From the NCBI GenBank assembly GCA_003165335.1, contig PLTD01000185.1, forward strand, positions 1 through 44,242: 44,242 nucleotides of DNA. Reading direction: 5' to 3'. Shown piece after piece: positions 17,201 to 26,350 of the stretch. The notes beneath the pieces are model-generated. The model did no database searches and was not told the DNA's origin. It worked only from the letters and a program-made list of their open reading frames with translations. Numbering within the stretch: the stretch's first letter is position 1; each line of letters opens with the position of its first letter. The translations under genes were made by a program, and so were the position numbers. The stretch comes from Rhodospirillales bacterium (lineage in GTDB: Bacteria > Pseudomonadota > Alphaproteobacteria > BOG-932 > Roseiterribacteraceae).

Positions 17201-19378
17201 CTAAAGGTTCGCTGTTACCGTAAACCGCACGGAAAGCGGTTCCAGCGGATGGATTTGGTAGTCGTTGACACCAGCGGCGCCATATTTGGCGGCCTCGGCG
17301 ACATTGATATTGGTGGCGTAGTAGAACTCTGACGCATAGGCCTTCTGGTTGAACAGATTGAAGATCGCAACCTGCAGTTTCAACTTGTCAGTAAATCTAT
17401 ATCCGATATCGACGTTGGTTTCGCTATAGCCGCCGCCTCGCGGATTGGCCGGACCGTCCGCCAGCGGATAGGGACCGAGGATCCGCATCTCTGCGCCGCC
17501 GAACCAGGGAGCGAGATTGTCGATGATTGCGCCGAACGACAGCGTGAAGCTCGGGGCGTTGGCGATATAGGCGCCGCCCGCGATTTGATAGAAGTTCTGC
17601 AACGTCGCCTCGTTCTTGAAGAAGCGGGCCTTGGCGACTGCCACGTCTGTATTGAGCTCGAGCCAGTCGAAGGGATGATATTGAGCCGACAGCTCAAAAC
17701 CCTGGCGGCGGCTTGGCGCAGTCGCTTGATCTATGCCTGCGTCCTGGTCGTAGCTTTCCTCCGACCCGTAATCCTGCCTGAAAAGGGCAAGTTGTATCTG
17801 CAAGCCGCGGATCGAGGCGTTGCGAATGCCGAATTCCTCGCCATAGGTTCGAGCAAGCAGAGGCACGCGTCCGACCGAGAATGACACGCCCTGCACCGGA
17901 GCCGTGCCGAGGACGCCGCGAATGTCGTCAGAATGATAGCCCTTTCCGGCGCTGACATAGAACTCGGTATCGTACCAGGGCCCGATGGTCATGCTGCCTT
18001 TGGGCTGGAATAGAAATGCCTGGGACGAACCGTTGAAACCGGTAATCATGCTGCGATCGCTGGCGCCTGCATAATCCTCGCGTACGCCGATCGTCGTCCG
18101 CAGCCAATTCAGCCATCGTGTCGTATTCGACAGATAGGGCGCGATATCGTCGATATTCACCAGATCGGCCGTGCAGGCATGGAAGCCGATGGAATAGTCG
18201 CCCTCGCCGTCGTTGCAATAATCTAGGTCTACCCGCTGGCGCGTGTGACGGCGGTCGACATATTCGCTGTCATAACGTTCCTGTACGCCGAACGTCGTAT
18301 TGGAATCGATGTCGCCGAAGGTCAGGCTGCGGGTAAAGGCGACCGCGCCGCCGAAACTGTCTCGGGTTTCGTCCTGCTGTTCCTGATCGCCGTTCACCGG
18401 GTCGTTCAAAAAATGCGTGAAATCATTCCACAGCACCTGGGTGCTATGGACGGCATAGAGGTTGGCCGCCAGCTTCCAGTCGTCGCCGGTGACGTCGTAA
18501 TGGCCTGAAAGGCTCCAGCGGCTCGATTGCGCGCCATCGGTGGGGTCGAGCGTGCCGTAAAAGCCGATAAGTCCGCTCCGAATGGCGCGTAACGGCTGAT
18601 CCGTGGATAAGCGGCCTTGGCCTTTATAATACATCGCCGTGACGCTATAGCCATCGACGTCCGTGCCCTGGCTATAGCGGGTTGTCAGTCCGATTTTGCG
18701 GAAATTGTCGGGATGGGTATAGGGCCCGTCCACCCGGCTGACATCGGCTGCACCCAACAGCTTGCCGCCATTGTCGAAGTGCAAAGTCCCGCCCGCGAAG
18801 ATTTCGTCGTCGCCGAGAGTCCCCGCGCTCGCCGATATCTGATTCGGCAGATCGTTCAGCAGCCGCATATGCTCTGAACCCACCGAGCCGAAATCACCCA
18901 ACTCCGCGAAATACGGACCCTTGGTGAAATCCACACCGGCGAGGATCTGCGGAATCACGAAGTTCAGGTCGCAATAGCCCTGGCCATGCGCGTTGCTCGG
19001 CCGGTTGACCGGCATGTCGTCGACGAAATTGGCGAAATCGATTCCGTGGTCGAGATTCACGCCGCGTAGCAGATATTGATAGGCCTTCGCCTCGCCGGAA
19101 TGCACCGTCACGATCAATCCCGGCACGCTCTCCAGGAGTTGGCCGACACGATAGACCGGGCGCAGCTGGAGTTCTTCCTCGGTGACCGAGCCCTGGCTTG
19201 CGGTCTCCGCCTTTCCGATCAAGTTGGTGCGCGAGGACGTAACGACGATTTCTTCAAGCTTCGGTTTGTCGGCGGGTGCTGCAGAATCGGCTTCTATACC
19301 CGCGGCCTGGGCGATTGCCGATACAAGCAGAAAGACTGCAAATCCGATCGGAACGGGGACGATGAAACGGTAGGACAT
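17201..19378 (-). CDS. TonB-dependent outer-membrane receptor, B12-riboswitch controlled
   Basis: A 725-residue receptor that should bring a corrinoid or cobalt complex across the outer membrane at the expense of TonB energy. It has a signal peptide (MSYRFIVPVPIGFAVFLLVSAIAQAAG), a TonB-box-like KLEEIVVTSSR, a plug domain (RVGQLLESVPGLIV, YLLRGVNLDHGIDFANFVDDMPVN), and a beta-barrel ending in the aromatic-poor but typical RFTVTANL strand. The plug contains HGQGYCDLNFVIPQ, the mark of a receptor subgroup distinct from Escherichia coli BtuB. The only link to corrinoids is the riboswitch upstream and the cob genes downstream. The ATG at 19378 is set by the signal peptide. Confidence 0.88.
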   Translation of the reverse strand: MSYRFIVPVPIGFAVFLLVSAIAQAAGIEADSAAPADKPKLEEIVVTSSRTNLIGKAETASQGSVTEEELQLRPVYRVGQLLESVPGLIVTVHSGEAKAYQYLLRGVNLDHGIDFANFVDDMPVNRPSNAHGQGYCDLNFVIPQILAGVDFTKGPYFAELGDFGSVGSEHMRLLNDLPNQISASAGTLGDDEIFAGGTLHFDNGGKLLGAADVSRVDGPYTHPDNFRKIGLTTRYSQGTDVDGYSVTAMYYKGQGRLSTDQPLRAIRSGLIGFYGTLDPTDGAQSSRWSLSGHYDVTGDDWKLAANLYAVHSTQVLWNDFTHFLNDPVNGDQEQQDETRDSFGGAVAFTRSLTFGDIDSNTTFGVQERYDSEYVDRRHTRQRVDLDYCNDGEGDYSIGFHACTADLVNIDDIAPYLSNTTRWLNWLRTTIGVREDYAGASDRSMITGFNGSSQAFLFQPKGSMTIGPWYDTEFYVSAGKGYHSDDIRGVLGTAPVQGVSFSVGRVPLLARTYGEEFGIRNASIRGLQIQLALFRQDYGSEESYDQDAGIDQATAPSRRQGFELSAQYHPFDWLELNTDVAVAKARFFKNEATLQNFYQIAGGAYIANAPSFTLSFGAIIDNLAPWFGGAEMRILGPYPLADGPANPRGGGYSETNVDIGYRFTDKLKLQVAIFNLFNQKAYASEFYYATNINVAEAAKYGAAGVNDYQIHPLEPLSVRFTVTANL

Positions 19379-19399
19379 GTGCAATGGCCTCGCGGCTAC

Positions 19400-19411
19400 G
19401 TGACATGTCAC
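19400..19411. promoter_or_regulatory. 12-bp perfect palindrome in the receptor leader
   Basis: GTGACATGTCAC is a perfect 12-base palindrome lying 22 bases before the receptor start codon and about 100 bases after the riboswitch core. It could be a protein operator or a small RNA hairpin (GTGA/TCAC with a CATG loop) near the ribosome-binding region. No regulator can be named from sequence. Confidence 0.3.
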
Positions 19412-19504
19412 CACGAACCAAAGCCCGTCCGCCGCCTGCACCCAAGCAAGCTGCGATCGTTCCCCATCGGTGCACCCCGCCCAATGTGTCCGTGCATGAC
19501 CACG

Positions 19505-19675
19505 ACCGACGGCAGGTCTCCTGGCTCGCGGGTCACGGCCTTGCATCGCCTTCCCGGTTCCCCAGTGGCTGAATGATGTTCGGCTCGCCGCTTACAGTTG
19601 CGGGGGCAGCCGCGGCATTGGGGGTGCCCCGTACCGCGTTCCCTTTTGATCCCCAGAGGGAACCGTCACGCTCAG
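19505..19675 (-). promoter_or_regulatory. cobalamin riboswitch (receptor side)
   Basis: On the minus strand the leader carries the conserved core GCTGCCCCCGCAACTGTAAG, a following GCGGCGAGCC, the CCACTGG element, and the B12 box AGCCAGGAGACCTGCC (19511-19526). The spacing is that of a complete class-I cobalamin aptamer. It is oriented toward the TonB-dependent receptor 130 bases downstream and should lower expression of receptor, VOC gene, cobO and cobQ when adenosylcobalamin is plentiful. I could not identify the expression platform with certainty. Confidence 0.93.
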
Positions 19676-19701
19676 GCTATACACAAATTGCAATGCGTCA
19701 A
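19676..19701 (-). promoter_or_regulatory. possible promoter of the minus-strand riboswitch transcript
   Basis: On the minus strand TTGACG (19701-19696) is followed at a 14-16 base spacing by TATAGC/TAGCCT just before the riboswitch begins. The match is suggestive only, and alphaproteobacterial promoters are loosely conserved. Confidence 0.35.
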
Positions 19702-19732
19702 TCCAGATGCCCTAGCTGCCACTTCACGAAAG

Positions 19733-19761
19733 TTGACAGCATGGCACGTGTAGCCGCAAAC
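19733..19761 (+). promoter_or_regulatory. possible promoter of the plus-strand riboswitch transcript
   Basis: A perfect TTGACA (19733-19738) lies about 30 bases before the plus-strand riboswitch. The -10 position 17 bases on (GCAAAC) is poor, so only the -35 is convincing. The two riboswitches share about 90 bases that must hold both promoters back to back. Confidence 0.35.
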
Positions 19762-19767
19762 AAGGCG

Positions 19768-19972
19768 CTGGTCCGAAGGTCCCTCCGACAAGAGGGTGAA
19801 ACGGGAATACGGACGGCGCGGGGAAACCCGGGCCGGGACCGAGCTGCCCCCGCAACTGTGTGTGGTTAGCCGAACGCCGAATTTGCCACTGGAGCGCGAC
19901 TTGCGTCGAATTCCGGGAAGGCGGCGCCAGGCCGTGATCCACAAGCCAGGAAACCGGCCGGCGGACCAGATC
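19768..19972 (+). promoter_or_regulatory. cobalamin riboswitch (cobW-cobN side)
   Basis: A second, separate B12 aptamer on the plus strand. It has the core GAGCTGCCCCCGCAACTGTG, TTAGCCGAACGCCGAATTTG, the CCACTGG element and the B12 box AAGCCAGGAAACCGGCC (about 19943-19959). It differs from the minus-strand copy in most variable stems, so it is not a recent duplicate of it. About 100 bases follow before cobW, including a GGGGTGCCCC hairpin that could belong to the expression platform. It should repress the long cobW-cobN-cobG-cobH-cobI-cobJ transcript when cobalamin is plentiful. Confidence 0.93.
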
Positions 19973-20072
19973 TGACGCGACGGGCGGGGTGCCCCGACGT
20001 GGTTCGGTGTCGCCAATTCTCAGGCGCACCCGGATTCGGCCGGCATTGCACCCAAGCTCGAGAGGTTTTGGC

Positions 20073-21107
20073 ATGCAGGCAATGGCGAAAATTCCGGTCA
20101 CCATCGTTACCGGCTTCCTGGGGTCGGGTAAAACCACGCTTATCCGCCATGTGCTAGAGAATGCGCGCGGCCGCAGGCTTGCCCTCATTATCAATGAATT
20201 CGGCGACGTCGGTGTCGATGGCGCGATTCTCAAATCCTGTGGCATCGATACCTGCCCTGAGGAAAATATCGTTGAACTCGCCAACGGATGCCTCTGCTGT
20301 ACAGTGGCCGACGATTTCATCCCGGCGATCGAGGCGTTGCTGGCTCGCGTACCGCAGCCCGAGCATATTGTGATCGAGACATCGGGGTTGGCCCTGCCGA
20401 AGCCGCTGGTCAAGGCTTTCGATTGGCCGGGCATCCGAACCCGCGTCACCGTCGACGGGGTCATCGCCGTTGTCGACGGCGCGGCCGTGGCCGACGGCCG
20501 TTTCGCCGACGACCCGGTCAAGCTGGCGGCTCAGCGCGCTGCCGACAGTTCTATCGACCATGAAAACCCGCTGGAGGAAGTCTATGAGGACCAACTGCTG
20601 TGCGCCGATTTGGTGGTGCTGAACAAGGCCGACCTGATGACGCCCGAGGGGATGAAGCGCGTAGCCGCCGAAATCCAGGCAACCGTGCCGCGGGCGGTCA
20701 AAATCGTTGAAACCCGTGAGGGCCGTATCGACCCGGCAATACTTTTGGGACTGGGCGCCGCGGCGGAGGACGACCTGGCGGCGCGTCCCTCCCACCACGA
20801 CGCGGAGGAGGGGCACGATCACGACGATTTCGAAAGTTTCGTGGTCGATATCGCCGCCACCGCTGATCCCGCCGCGCTGTTGACCCATCTGGCCTCGATT
20901 GCCGAGCGGTTCGACGTGCTGCGCATGAAAGGCTTCATTGAGGTCGCGGGCAAGCCGATGCGCCTTTTGGTCCAGGGTGTCGGCCAGCGCTTCCGCCAGC
21001 AATTCGATCGGCCCTGGGCTTTGGGTGAGGATCGGCGGGGCCGCTTGGTCGTCATCGGCGAAAAGGGCCTTGATCGCGCGGCCATCGTCGCGGCGCTGGG
21101 GGGCTGA
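20073..21107 (+). CDS. cobW: CobW GTP-dependent metallochaperone
   Basis: A 344-residue G3E-family GTPase. It shows the P-loop GFLGSGKTTL (14-23), the metal site NGCLCC (about 71-76), switch region VIETSGLALPKPLV, base-recognition LNKADL, and a His/Asp-rich loop (HHDAEEGHDHDDFE) before the CobW C-terminal domain. CobW is thought to load cobalt for corrin chelation by the CobN-containing chelatase; being first gene after the riboswitch and just before cobN supports cobalt over zinc. ATG 20073 has AGAGG seven bases ahead. Confidence 0.93.
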   Translation: MQAMAKIPVTIVTGFLGSGKTTLIRHVLENARGRRLALIINEFGDVGVDGAILKSCGIDTCPEENIVELANGCLCCTVADDFIPAIEALLARVPQPEHIVIETSGLALPKPLVKAFDWPGIRTRVTVDGVIAVVDGAAVADGRFADDPVKLAAQRAADSSIDHENPLEEVYEDQLLCADLVVLNKADLMTPEGMKRVAAEIQATVPRAVKIVETREGRIDPAILLGLGAAAEDDLAARPSHHDAEEGHDHDDFESFVVDIAATADPAALLTHLASIAERFDVLRMKGFIEVAGKPMRLLVQGVGQRFRQQFDRPWALGEDRRGRLVVIGEKGLDRAAIVAALGG

Positions 21108-21117
21108 GGCTCGACCG

Positions 21118-24100
21118 ATGCATATGCTGCGCGTCGAATCCCGGTCGATCGATGGCACGGCGGAGGCCGTCGACCTCGATCAGACGCCGGCCGATATCGT
21201 TGCGCTGTCCTTCACCGACACGGATCTTTCCGTTTTATCTGCCGCCTGGGAGGCACATCGAGAAGCGCTTCCCAGTCTGCGCCTCGCCAATCTGACGTCG
21301 TTGCGCCATCCCTTCTCAGTCGATCTCCATCTCGAGAAAGTCGTCGCCAAGGCGCGTTTCGTGCTGGTGCGGCTGCTGGGCGGAAAGGATTACTGGCGCT
21401 ATGGCGTCGATGAGTTGGCGGCGCTCTGCCGCGCCCGCGGCATCCATCTCGCGATAATCCCGGGTGATCACCGCGAGGATGCTCGGCTGGACGAAGCCTC
21501 GACACTGCCGATCGAAACCCTGCGGCAGATCTGGTCCTATTTTTCGTCAGGTGGCGCGGAGAATATCGGCGCCTGTCTCAATTTTGCCGCCGGTCACTTT
21601 TATGATCGGCCCCCTGCGCCGGCGCCAATCGAGGTGCAATCGTTCGGTGTTTTCGAGGCGGCGCAGCAGTCTAATCCGCATGCACACTCAGCGCTCATCG
21701 TTTTCTATCGCGCCTGGATGCTCGCCGCGGACACTGCCCCGGTCACTGCCCTGGCGGACGCCTTGGCGGCCCGAGATTTCAAGGTCACTTCGGTCTATGT
21801 CACCAGCCTGAAGGATACTGCGACGATCGCGCCTCTGGCAGATCTGATCAAGACTGAAAAGCTAGACGTTATCCTCAATCTGACGGCCTTTTCTGCCGGC
21901 CTCGATGGTGGCGGGTCTGTGCTCGACCTGGCTGATGTCCCGGTTTTTCAGCTGGTGCTCAGTGGCGGGGGGCGGCAACAATGGGCCGATTCCCAGCGCG
22001 GGCTTGGCCCTGCCGATCTCGCGATGAATATCGTTCTGCCCGAATTCGACGGGCGCATCATCGCCGGTGCGATCTCCTTCAAGGGCGAGGCGGGGCGCAG
22101 CGAGGCTCTGGAATTCACCCGGTTGGTTCACCAACCTGAAGCGGGCGGCATCGCCCATGCTGCCGATCTTGCGCTCAGTTGGGCTAGGCTACGCGGCACG
22201 CCCCGCGCCGAACGGCGGCTGGCCTGTATCCTGTCGGACTATCCTGCCAAGGGCGGTCGTACCGGATATGCGGTCGGGCTGGATACCCCGCGCAGCGTCG
22301 TCGCGATTGCGGACCGGCTGAGGCGGGAAGGTTACGACATCGATTTGCCGGATGACGAGGCGGCGCTCGTCGCGGCGCTATCGACCGGGGAAACGACCAC
22401 AGTCCTCGGCGTCGACGCGTATCGGCGATTACTGGCCGAACTGCCAGCCGAATTCATCGCGCAGGTCGATGCCGCCTGGGGTGCGCCGCCAGACGACGCA
22501 TCCGCTCGGGACGGCGCCTTCCATTTCCGTATCGTGCGTGCCGGCAATCTGCTGGTCGCAGTCCAGCCGGATCGCGGCGATGTCGGATCGCGCAAGCCCG
22601 ACTATCACAGCCCGCTGCTGCCGCCCCGCCACGGCTATGTCGCCTTTTACTTGTGGCTGCGGTCGGTCGAGAGCGTTCACGCTGTCATCCATTGCGGCAC
22701 TCATGGGACGCTGGAATGGCTGCCGGGCAAGGCGGCGGCCCTGTCCGAAAGCTGCGCTCCGCGCGCGGTATTAGGACCGGTGCCGCTGATCTATCCCTTC
22801 ATTGTCAATAATCCGGGCGAGGCCGCCCAGGCAAAGCGGCGCGCCGCCGCCGTCACCATCGGGCATCTGACGCCACCCTTGACAATGGCCGGTTCTCACG
22901 GTGTCGCATCCGAATTGGAGGGGCTTTTCGACGAATATTCCGAGGCCCAGTCGCTTGACCCGCGGCGTGCTGCGCGTTTGGCCGAACTGATCATGGCCCG
23001 TGCCCATGACACCGGCCTGGCGGCCGAATCGGGCATCGCGCCGGACACAGAGGTCGCCGAAGCGCTGATCAAGCTCGACGCCTGGCTGTGCGATCTCAAG
23101 GACATGCGTGTCGGCGACGGTCTGCATGTTTTTGGGACCGCTCCCGATGCGGAGCGCCGACGTGAAACCGCAGCCTCTCTCGCCGCGGTCAGCGGGGCAG
23201 GCGATACCGGCGTAATCGAGCAACTGCTCGACGATTGCGGCGAGGCCGAGATACGGGGGCTGCTGACCGCGCTCGATGGCGCATTCGTGCCGCCGGGTCC
23301 TGCAGGTGCGCCTGCGCGGGGGCGCACGGATGTACTGCCCACTGGGCGCAATCTGTTCAGCATCGACCCACGCGCCGTACCCACACGTACGGCTTGGGAA
23401 ATTGGCAGACGTACAGCCGAGGAACTGCTGACTCGCCACGTACAGGATCAAGGCGAATGGCCTCGACGCATCGTGCTCGACATCTGGGGCAGTTCTACGA
23501 TGCGCACCGGCGGCGACGACCTGGCGCAGGCCTTCGCCTTGTTGGGCGTGCGGCCGCGCTGGGACGCCGGATCCAACCGGGTAGCAGGATTCGACATATT
23601 GCCGCTGGCTGCGGTGGGCCGCCCGCGCGTCGATGTGACACTGCGAATATCCGGTCTGTTTCGTGACGTCTTCCCCGGCCAGATCGTGTTGTTCGACGCT
23701 GCGGCTCGTGCAGTCGCGGCGCTGGAAGAATCGACGGAAGACAATCCTTTGGCCGCCAGCGTGCGGGACGACGGCGATGCAGGACGGCGGGTCTTCGGCA
23801 CTGCTCCGGGGCAATATGGCGTTGGTGTCTCACGCCTGCTCAATTCCGGAGATTGGCAGGAGCGGACCGCATTGGGCGTGGCCTATCTCGACGCGACCTC
23901 GCACGCCTATGGTCATGATGCCGAGGGCGTCCCCGCCGCGCCCGACTTTCGCGATAGGGTCGCCGGGGCCGACGCCTTTGTCCATGTACAGGATCTAGCG
24001 GATCAGGATGTGCTCGGCGCCGATGCTTTCGCCGAACATGAGGGCGGTTTTGCCGCCGCCGCAGCGTCGCTGGGCAGCAATCCCGCGCTCTACCATGCCG

Positions 24101-24483
24101 ATACGACCGCGCCGGATGTCTCCAAAATCCGCACGCTGCGCGAGGAAGTGGCGCGGGTGCTGCGGGCGCGGGCGACGAACCCGCGCTGGCTGGCCGGCCA
24201 GATGCGCCATGGCTATCGCGGTGCGGCTGAGATCGCCGAATCCGTCGATAATTTCTTCGCCTATGCCGCTTTGACCGACGTAACGGCGAACCGCCAGTTC
24301 GACCTGCTGTTCGACGCCACTCTGGGGGATGAGAGCGTCCGAGCCTTCCTGGCCGACGCCAATTTCGCTGCCGCTCGCGGCATGGCCGACAAGTTCGATG
24401 AGGCGATCCGCCGGGGTTTGTGGACAACGCGCCGCAACTCGGTCGCGCCGATCCTGGCAGGTCTCAAGGATGCGGCAGAGTGA
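21118..24483 (+). CDS. cobN: cobaltochelatase subunit CobN
   Basis: The large subunit of the ATP-dependent cobalt chelatase that inserts cobalt into hydrogenobyrinic acid a,c-diamide. The 1121-residue protein starts MHMLRVESRSIDG and carries family regions such as ARFVLVRLLGGKDYWRYGVDEL, YHSPLLPPRHGYVAFYLWLR, IHCGTHGTLEWLPGKAAALS, RIVLDIWGSSTMRTGGDD and ARGMADKFDEAIRRGLW. It is somewhat shorter than the roughly 1275-residue P. denitrificans enzyme, but both ends look complete. The partner AAA+/VWA subunits CobS and CobT are not in the window and must be encoded elsewhere. It begins ten bases after cobW and overlaps cobG. Confidence 0.95.
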   Translation: MHMLRVESRSIDGTAEAVDLDQTPADIVALSFTDTDLSVLSAAWEAHREALPSLRLANLTSLRHPFSVDLHLEKVVAKARFVLVRLLGGKDYWRYGVDELAALCRARGIHLAIIPGDHREDARLDEASTLPIETLRQIWSYFSSGGAENIGACLNFAAGHFYDRPPAPAPIEVQSFGVFEAAQQSNPHAHSALIVFYRAWMLAADTAPVTALADALAARDFKVTSVYVTSLKDTATIAPLADLIKTEKLDVILNLTAFSAGLDGGGSVLDLADVPVFQLVLSGGGRQQWADSQRGLGPADLAMNIVLPEFDGRIIAGAISFKGEAGRSEALEFTRLVHQPEAGGIAHAADLALSWARLRGTPRAERRLACILSDYPAKGGRTGYAVGLDTPRSVVAIADRLRREGYDIDLPDDEAALVAALSTGETTTVLGVDAYRRLLAELPAEFIAQVDAAWGAPPDDASARDGAFHFRIVRAGNLLVAVQPDRGDVGSRKPDYHSPLLPPRHGYVAFYLWLRSVESVHAVIHCGTHGTLEWLPGKAAALSESCAPRAVLGPVPLIYPFIVNNPGEAAQAKRRAAAVTIGHLTPPLTMAGSHGVASELEGLFDEYSEAQSLDPRRAARLAELIMARAHDTGLAAESGIAPDTEVAEALIKLDAWLCDLKDMRVGDGLHVFGTAPDAERRRETAASLAAVSGAGDTGVIEQLLDDCGEAEIRGLLTALDGAFVPPGPAGAPARGRTDVLPTGRNLFSIDPRAVPTRTAWEIGRRTAEELLTRHVQDQGEWPRRIVLDIWGSSTMRTGGDDLAQAFALLGVRPRWDAGSNRVAGFDILPLAAVGRPRVDVTLRISGLFRDVFPGQIVLFDAAARAVAALEESTEDNPLAASVRDDGDAGRRVFGTAPGQYGVGVSRLLNSGDWQERTALGVAYLDATSHAYGHDAEGVPAAPDFRDRVAGADAFVHVQDLADQDVLGADAFAEHEGGFAAAAASLGSNPALYHADTTAPDVSKIRTLREEVARVLRARATNPRWLAGQMRHGYRGAAEIAESVDNFFAYAALTDVTANRQFDLLFDATLGDESVRAFLADANFAAARGMADKFDEAIRRGLWTTRRNSVAPILAGLKDAAE

Positions 24484-25721
24484 ATGCCCCCGCCATCAAA
24501 GGCTGGTGCCCCGGCGTGCTGAGCCCGATGGAAAGCGGCGATGGGCTGATTGTCCGCCTGAAACTCACCGGGGGCATTGTGCCCCTCGATCTGGCGGGCC
24601 AAATCGCCCAATGGTCACGCCGTTGGGGCAACGGCCAGATCGACCTCACCGGCCGCGCCAATCTTCAGTTGCGCGGCGTAACCTCGGAAAACCTGCCCGA
24701 TCTGCAGGATGCGATCGCGGTCGCCGGTCTGCTGGACAAGGACCCTAGCGGGGAAGCCGTGCGCAATGTGATCGCCAGTCCCCTTGCGGGGCTCGATTCC
24801 GACGCGGTTCTGGACATCCGCCCGATTGTCGCCGAGCTTGAAGCAAGGCTGGCCGGCGATCCCGCACTTCACAAACTGCCGGCGAAATTTTGTATCGCCG
24901 TGGATGACAGCGGCCGCCTCGGCCTCGTCGATGTGCGGGCCGATATCGGGTTTGAGGCCGTTCGCACTGACAATGGTCCGGCGTTCGTGGTTCGCCTGGA
25001 TGGCGCAGCGGATGACCGTTTCGGTCCGATAGCGCCGGAGGGTCTCGTTGCCGTCGCCGCCGCGCTGGCTGCGTCTTTCTTGACCGGTCGAGCGAAGCGG
25101 ATGCGCGAACATGTTGCGCGCGTCGGTGCCATAAATATCGCTCACGATGCGGCCTTGACCGCTTTCCACACGTCGTCCTTAAGGGGTTGTGCGCCTCAAG
25201 ACTGCACGGTTCTCAGCGTCACTCTCGCTTTCGGCCGCATCGCAGCAGAAGAATTGGCTCATCTCGTGAACTGTGCGGCAGAGATCGGCGTGACCGAGCT
25301 CCGTCTTACACCTTGGCGTTCAATCCTCATCCCACTGCCGTCCATTTGTGCAGTGAAAATACTGTCGGCGGCATTGGCAGAATCCGGGCTGATCCTAGAC
25401 CCCGAAGATCCTCGCCGACGGGTCGCTGCCTGTGTCGGTGCGCCGGCCTGTCTGAACGCGACGACTGATGTGCGCGGCGATGCCGCGCGATTGGCGGCTT
25501 TAGTCGATGTCGGGACCCTCCTGCATGTCTCCGGCTGCGCCAAGGGCTGCGCCCATCCGCGGGCCGCGACGGTTACACTTACCGGGCGCAATGGCAGCTA
25601 CGATCTCGTGCATAACGGTTCTCCCTCGGATTCGCCGTCTCTGACGGGGCTGACGCTGGACGAAGCGGCCGCGCATCTGCGACAGATCACGGCGGATAAA
25701 ACACAAGGCGGAACGGCGTGA
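24480..25721 (+). CDS. cobG: precorrin-3B synthase
   Basis: An iron-sulfur monooxygenase that hydroxylates precorrin-3A with molecular oxygen, preparing ring contraction; its presence marks the aerobic route. The 413-residue protein is a single-unit nitrite/sulfite reductase relative with the ferredoxin-like half IKGWCPGVLSPMESGDGLIVRLK and WGNGQIDLTGRANLQLRG, and the 4Fe-4S cysteines in CVGAPAC (C-x5-C) and SGCAKGC (C-x3-C). The start is a GTG overlapping the cobN stop (GTGA), and its own stop overlaps cobH in the same way. Confidence 0.93.
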   Translation: MNAPAIKGWCPGVLSPMESGDGLIVRLKLTGGIVPLDLAGQIAQWSRRWGNGQIDLTGRANLQLRGVTSENLPDLQDAIAVAGLLDKDPSGEAVRNVIASPLAGLDSDAVLDIRPIVAELEARLAGDPALHKLPAKFCIAVDDSGRLGLVDVRADIGFEAVRTDNGPAFVVRLDGAADDRFGPIAPEGLVAVAAALAASFLTGRAKRMREHVARVGAINIAHDAALTAFHTSSLRGCAPQDCTVLSVTLAFGRIAAEELAHLVNCAAEIGVTELRLTPWRSILIPLPSICAVKILSAALAESGLILDPEDPRRRVAACVGAPACLNATTDVRGDAARLAALVDVGTLLHVSGCAKGCAHPRAATVTLTGRNGSYDLVHNGSPSDSPSLTGLTLDEAAAHLRQITADKTQGGTA

Positions 25722-26350
25722 CCAAAGCCCAGGACTATATCAAGGACGGCGCGGAGATTTATCGCAGGTCATTCGCCATTATCCGCGCCGAGGCCGATTT
25801 GAAGCGCTTCACGCCCGAGGAGGAACGGGTCGCGGTGCGTATCATCCATGCCAGCGGAATGGTCGAGGTCGCCTGCGACATCGCCTTTGCGCCGGGCGCG
25901 GTCCTGGCCGGCATCGACGCGTTGGAAGCCGGGGCGCCGATACTCTGCGACGCTAAGATGGTGTCGAATGGGGTCACGCGCGCGCGCCTGCCCGCCGATA
26001 ATGCTGTCGTCTGCACGCTCGACGATCCGATGGTCGCGGCCCTGGCCAAAAAGCTGGGCACTACCCGCACAGCGGCGGCAATGGAATTATGGCGCGACCG
26101 ACTTGGTGGTGCAGTCGTGGCGATAGGCAATGCGCCCACCGCCTTGTTCCGTCTGCTGGAGATGCTCGACGACGGTGCCCCGATGCCGGCCTGCGTCATC
26201 GGCATGCCGGTCGGCTTCGTCGGCGCGGCGGAATCGAAGGAGGCACTGATAGCCGACGGCCGCGTCCCTTATCTGGCGGTGCGTGGCCGCAAGGGCGGCA
26301 GCGCGATGACGGCTGCGGCGATCAACGCCCTGGCGAGCGCCAAGGAATGA
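25718..26350 (+). CDS. cobH: precorrin-8X methylmutase
   Basis: Moves the C11 methyl group of precorrin-8X to C12, giving hydrogenobyrinic acid. The 210-residue protein has the catalytic histidine (His44) in RIIHASGMVEVACDIAF, then AGAPILCDAKMVSNGVTR and the C-terminal VIGMPVGFVGAAESKEAL and GRKGGSAMTAAAINAL. All are family hallmarks. Starts at a GTG overlapping the cobG stop; its stop overlaps the cobI ATG. Confidence 0.96.
   Translation: MTKAQDYIKDGAEIYRRSFAIIRAEADLKRFTPEEERVAVRIIHASGMVEVACDIAFAPGAVLAGIDALEAGAPILCDAKMVSNGVTRARLPADNAVVCTLDDPMVAALAKKLGTTRTAAAMELWRDRLGGAVVAIGNAPTALFRLLEMLDDGAPMPACVIGMPVGFVGAAESKEALIADGRVPYLAVRGRKGGSAMTAAAINALASAKE

Noticed and set aside
19724-20521. 265-codon minus-strand frame across the plus riboswitch and cobW
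   Set aside because: It runs through the conserved riboswitch and the CobW P-loop region antisense, so its openness is accidental.
22771-23814. 347-codon open frame on the minus strand inside cobN
   Set aside because: No recognisable domain; the sense strand is CobN throughout.
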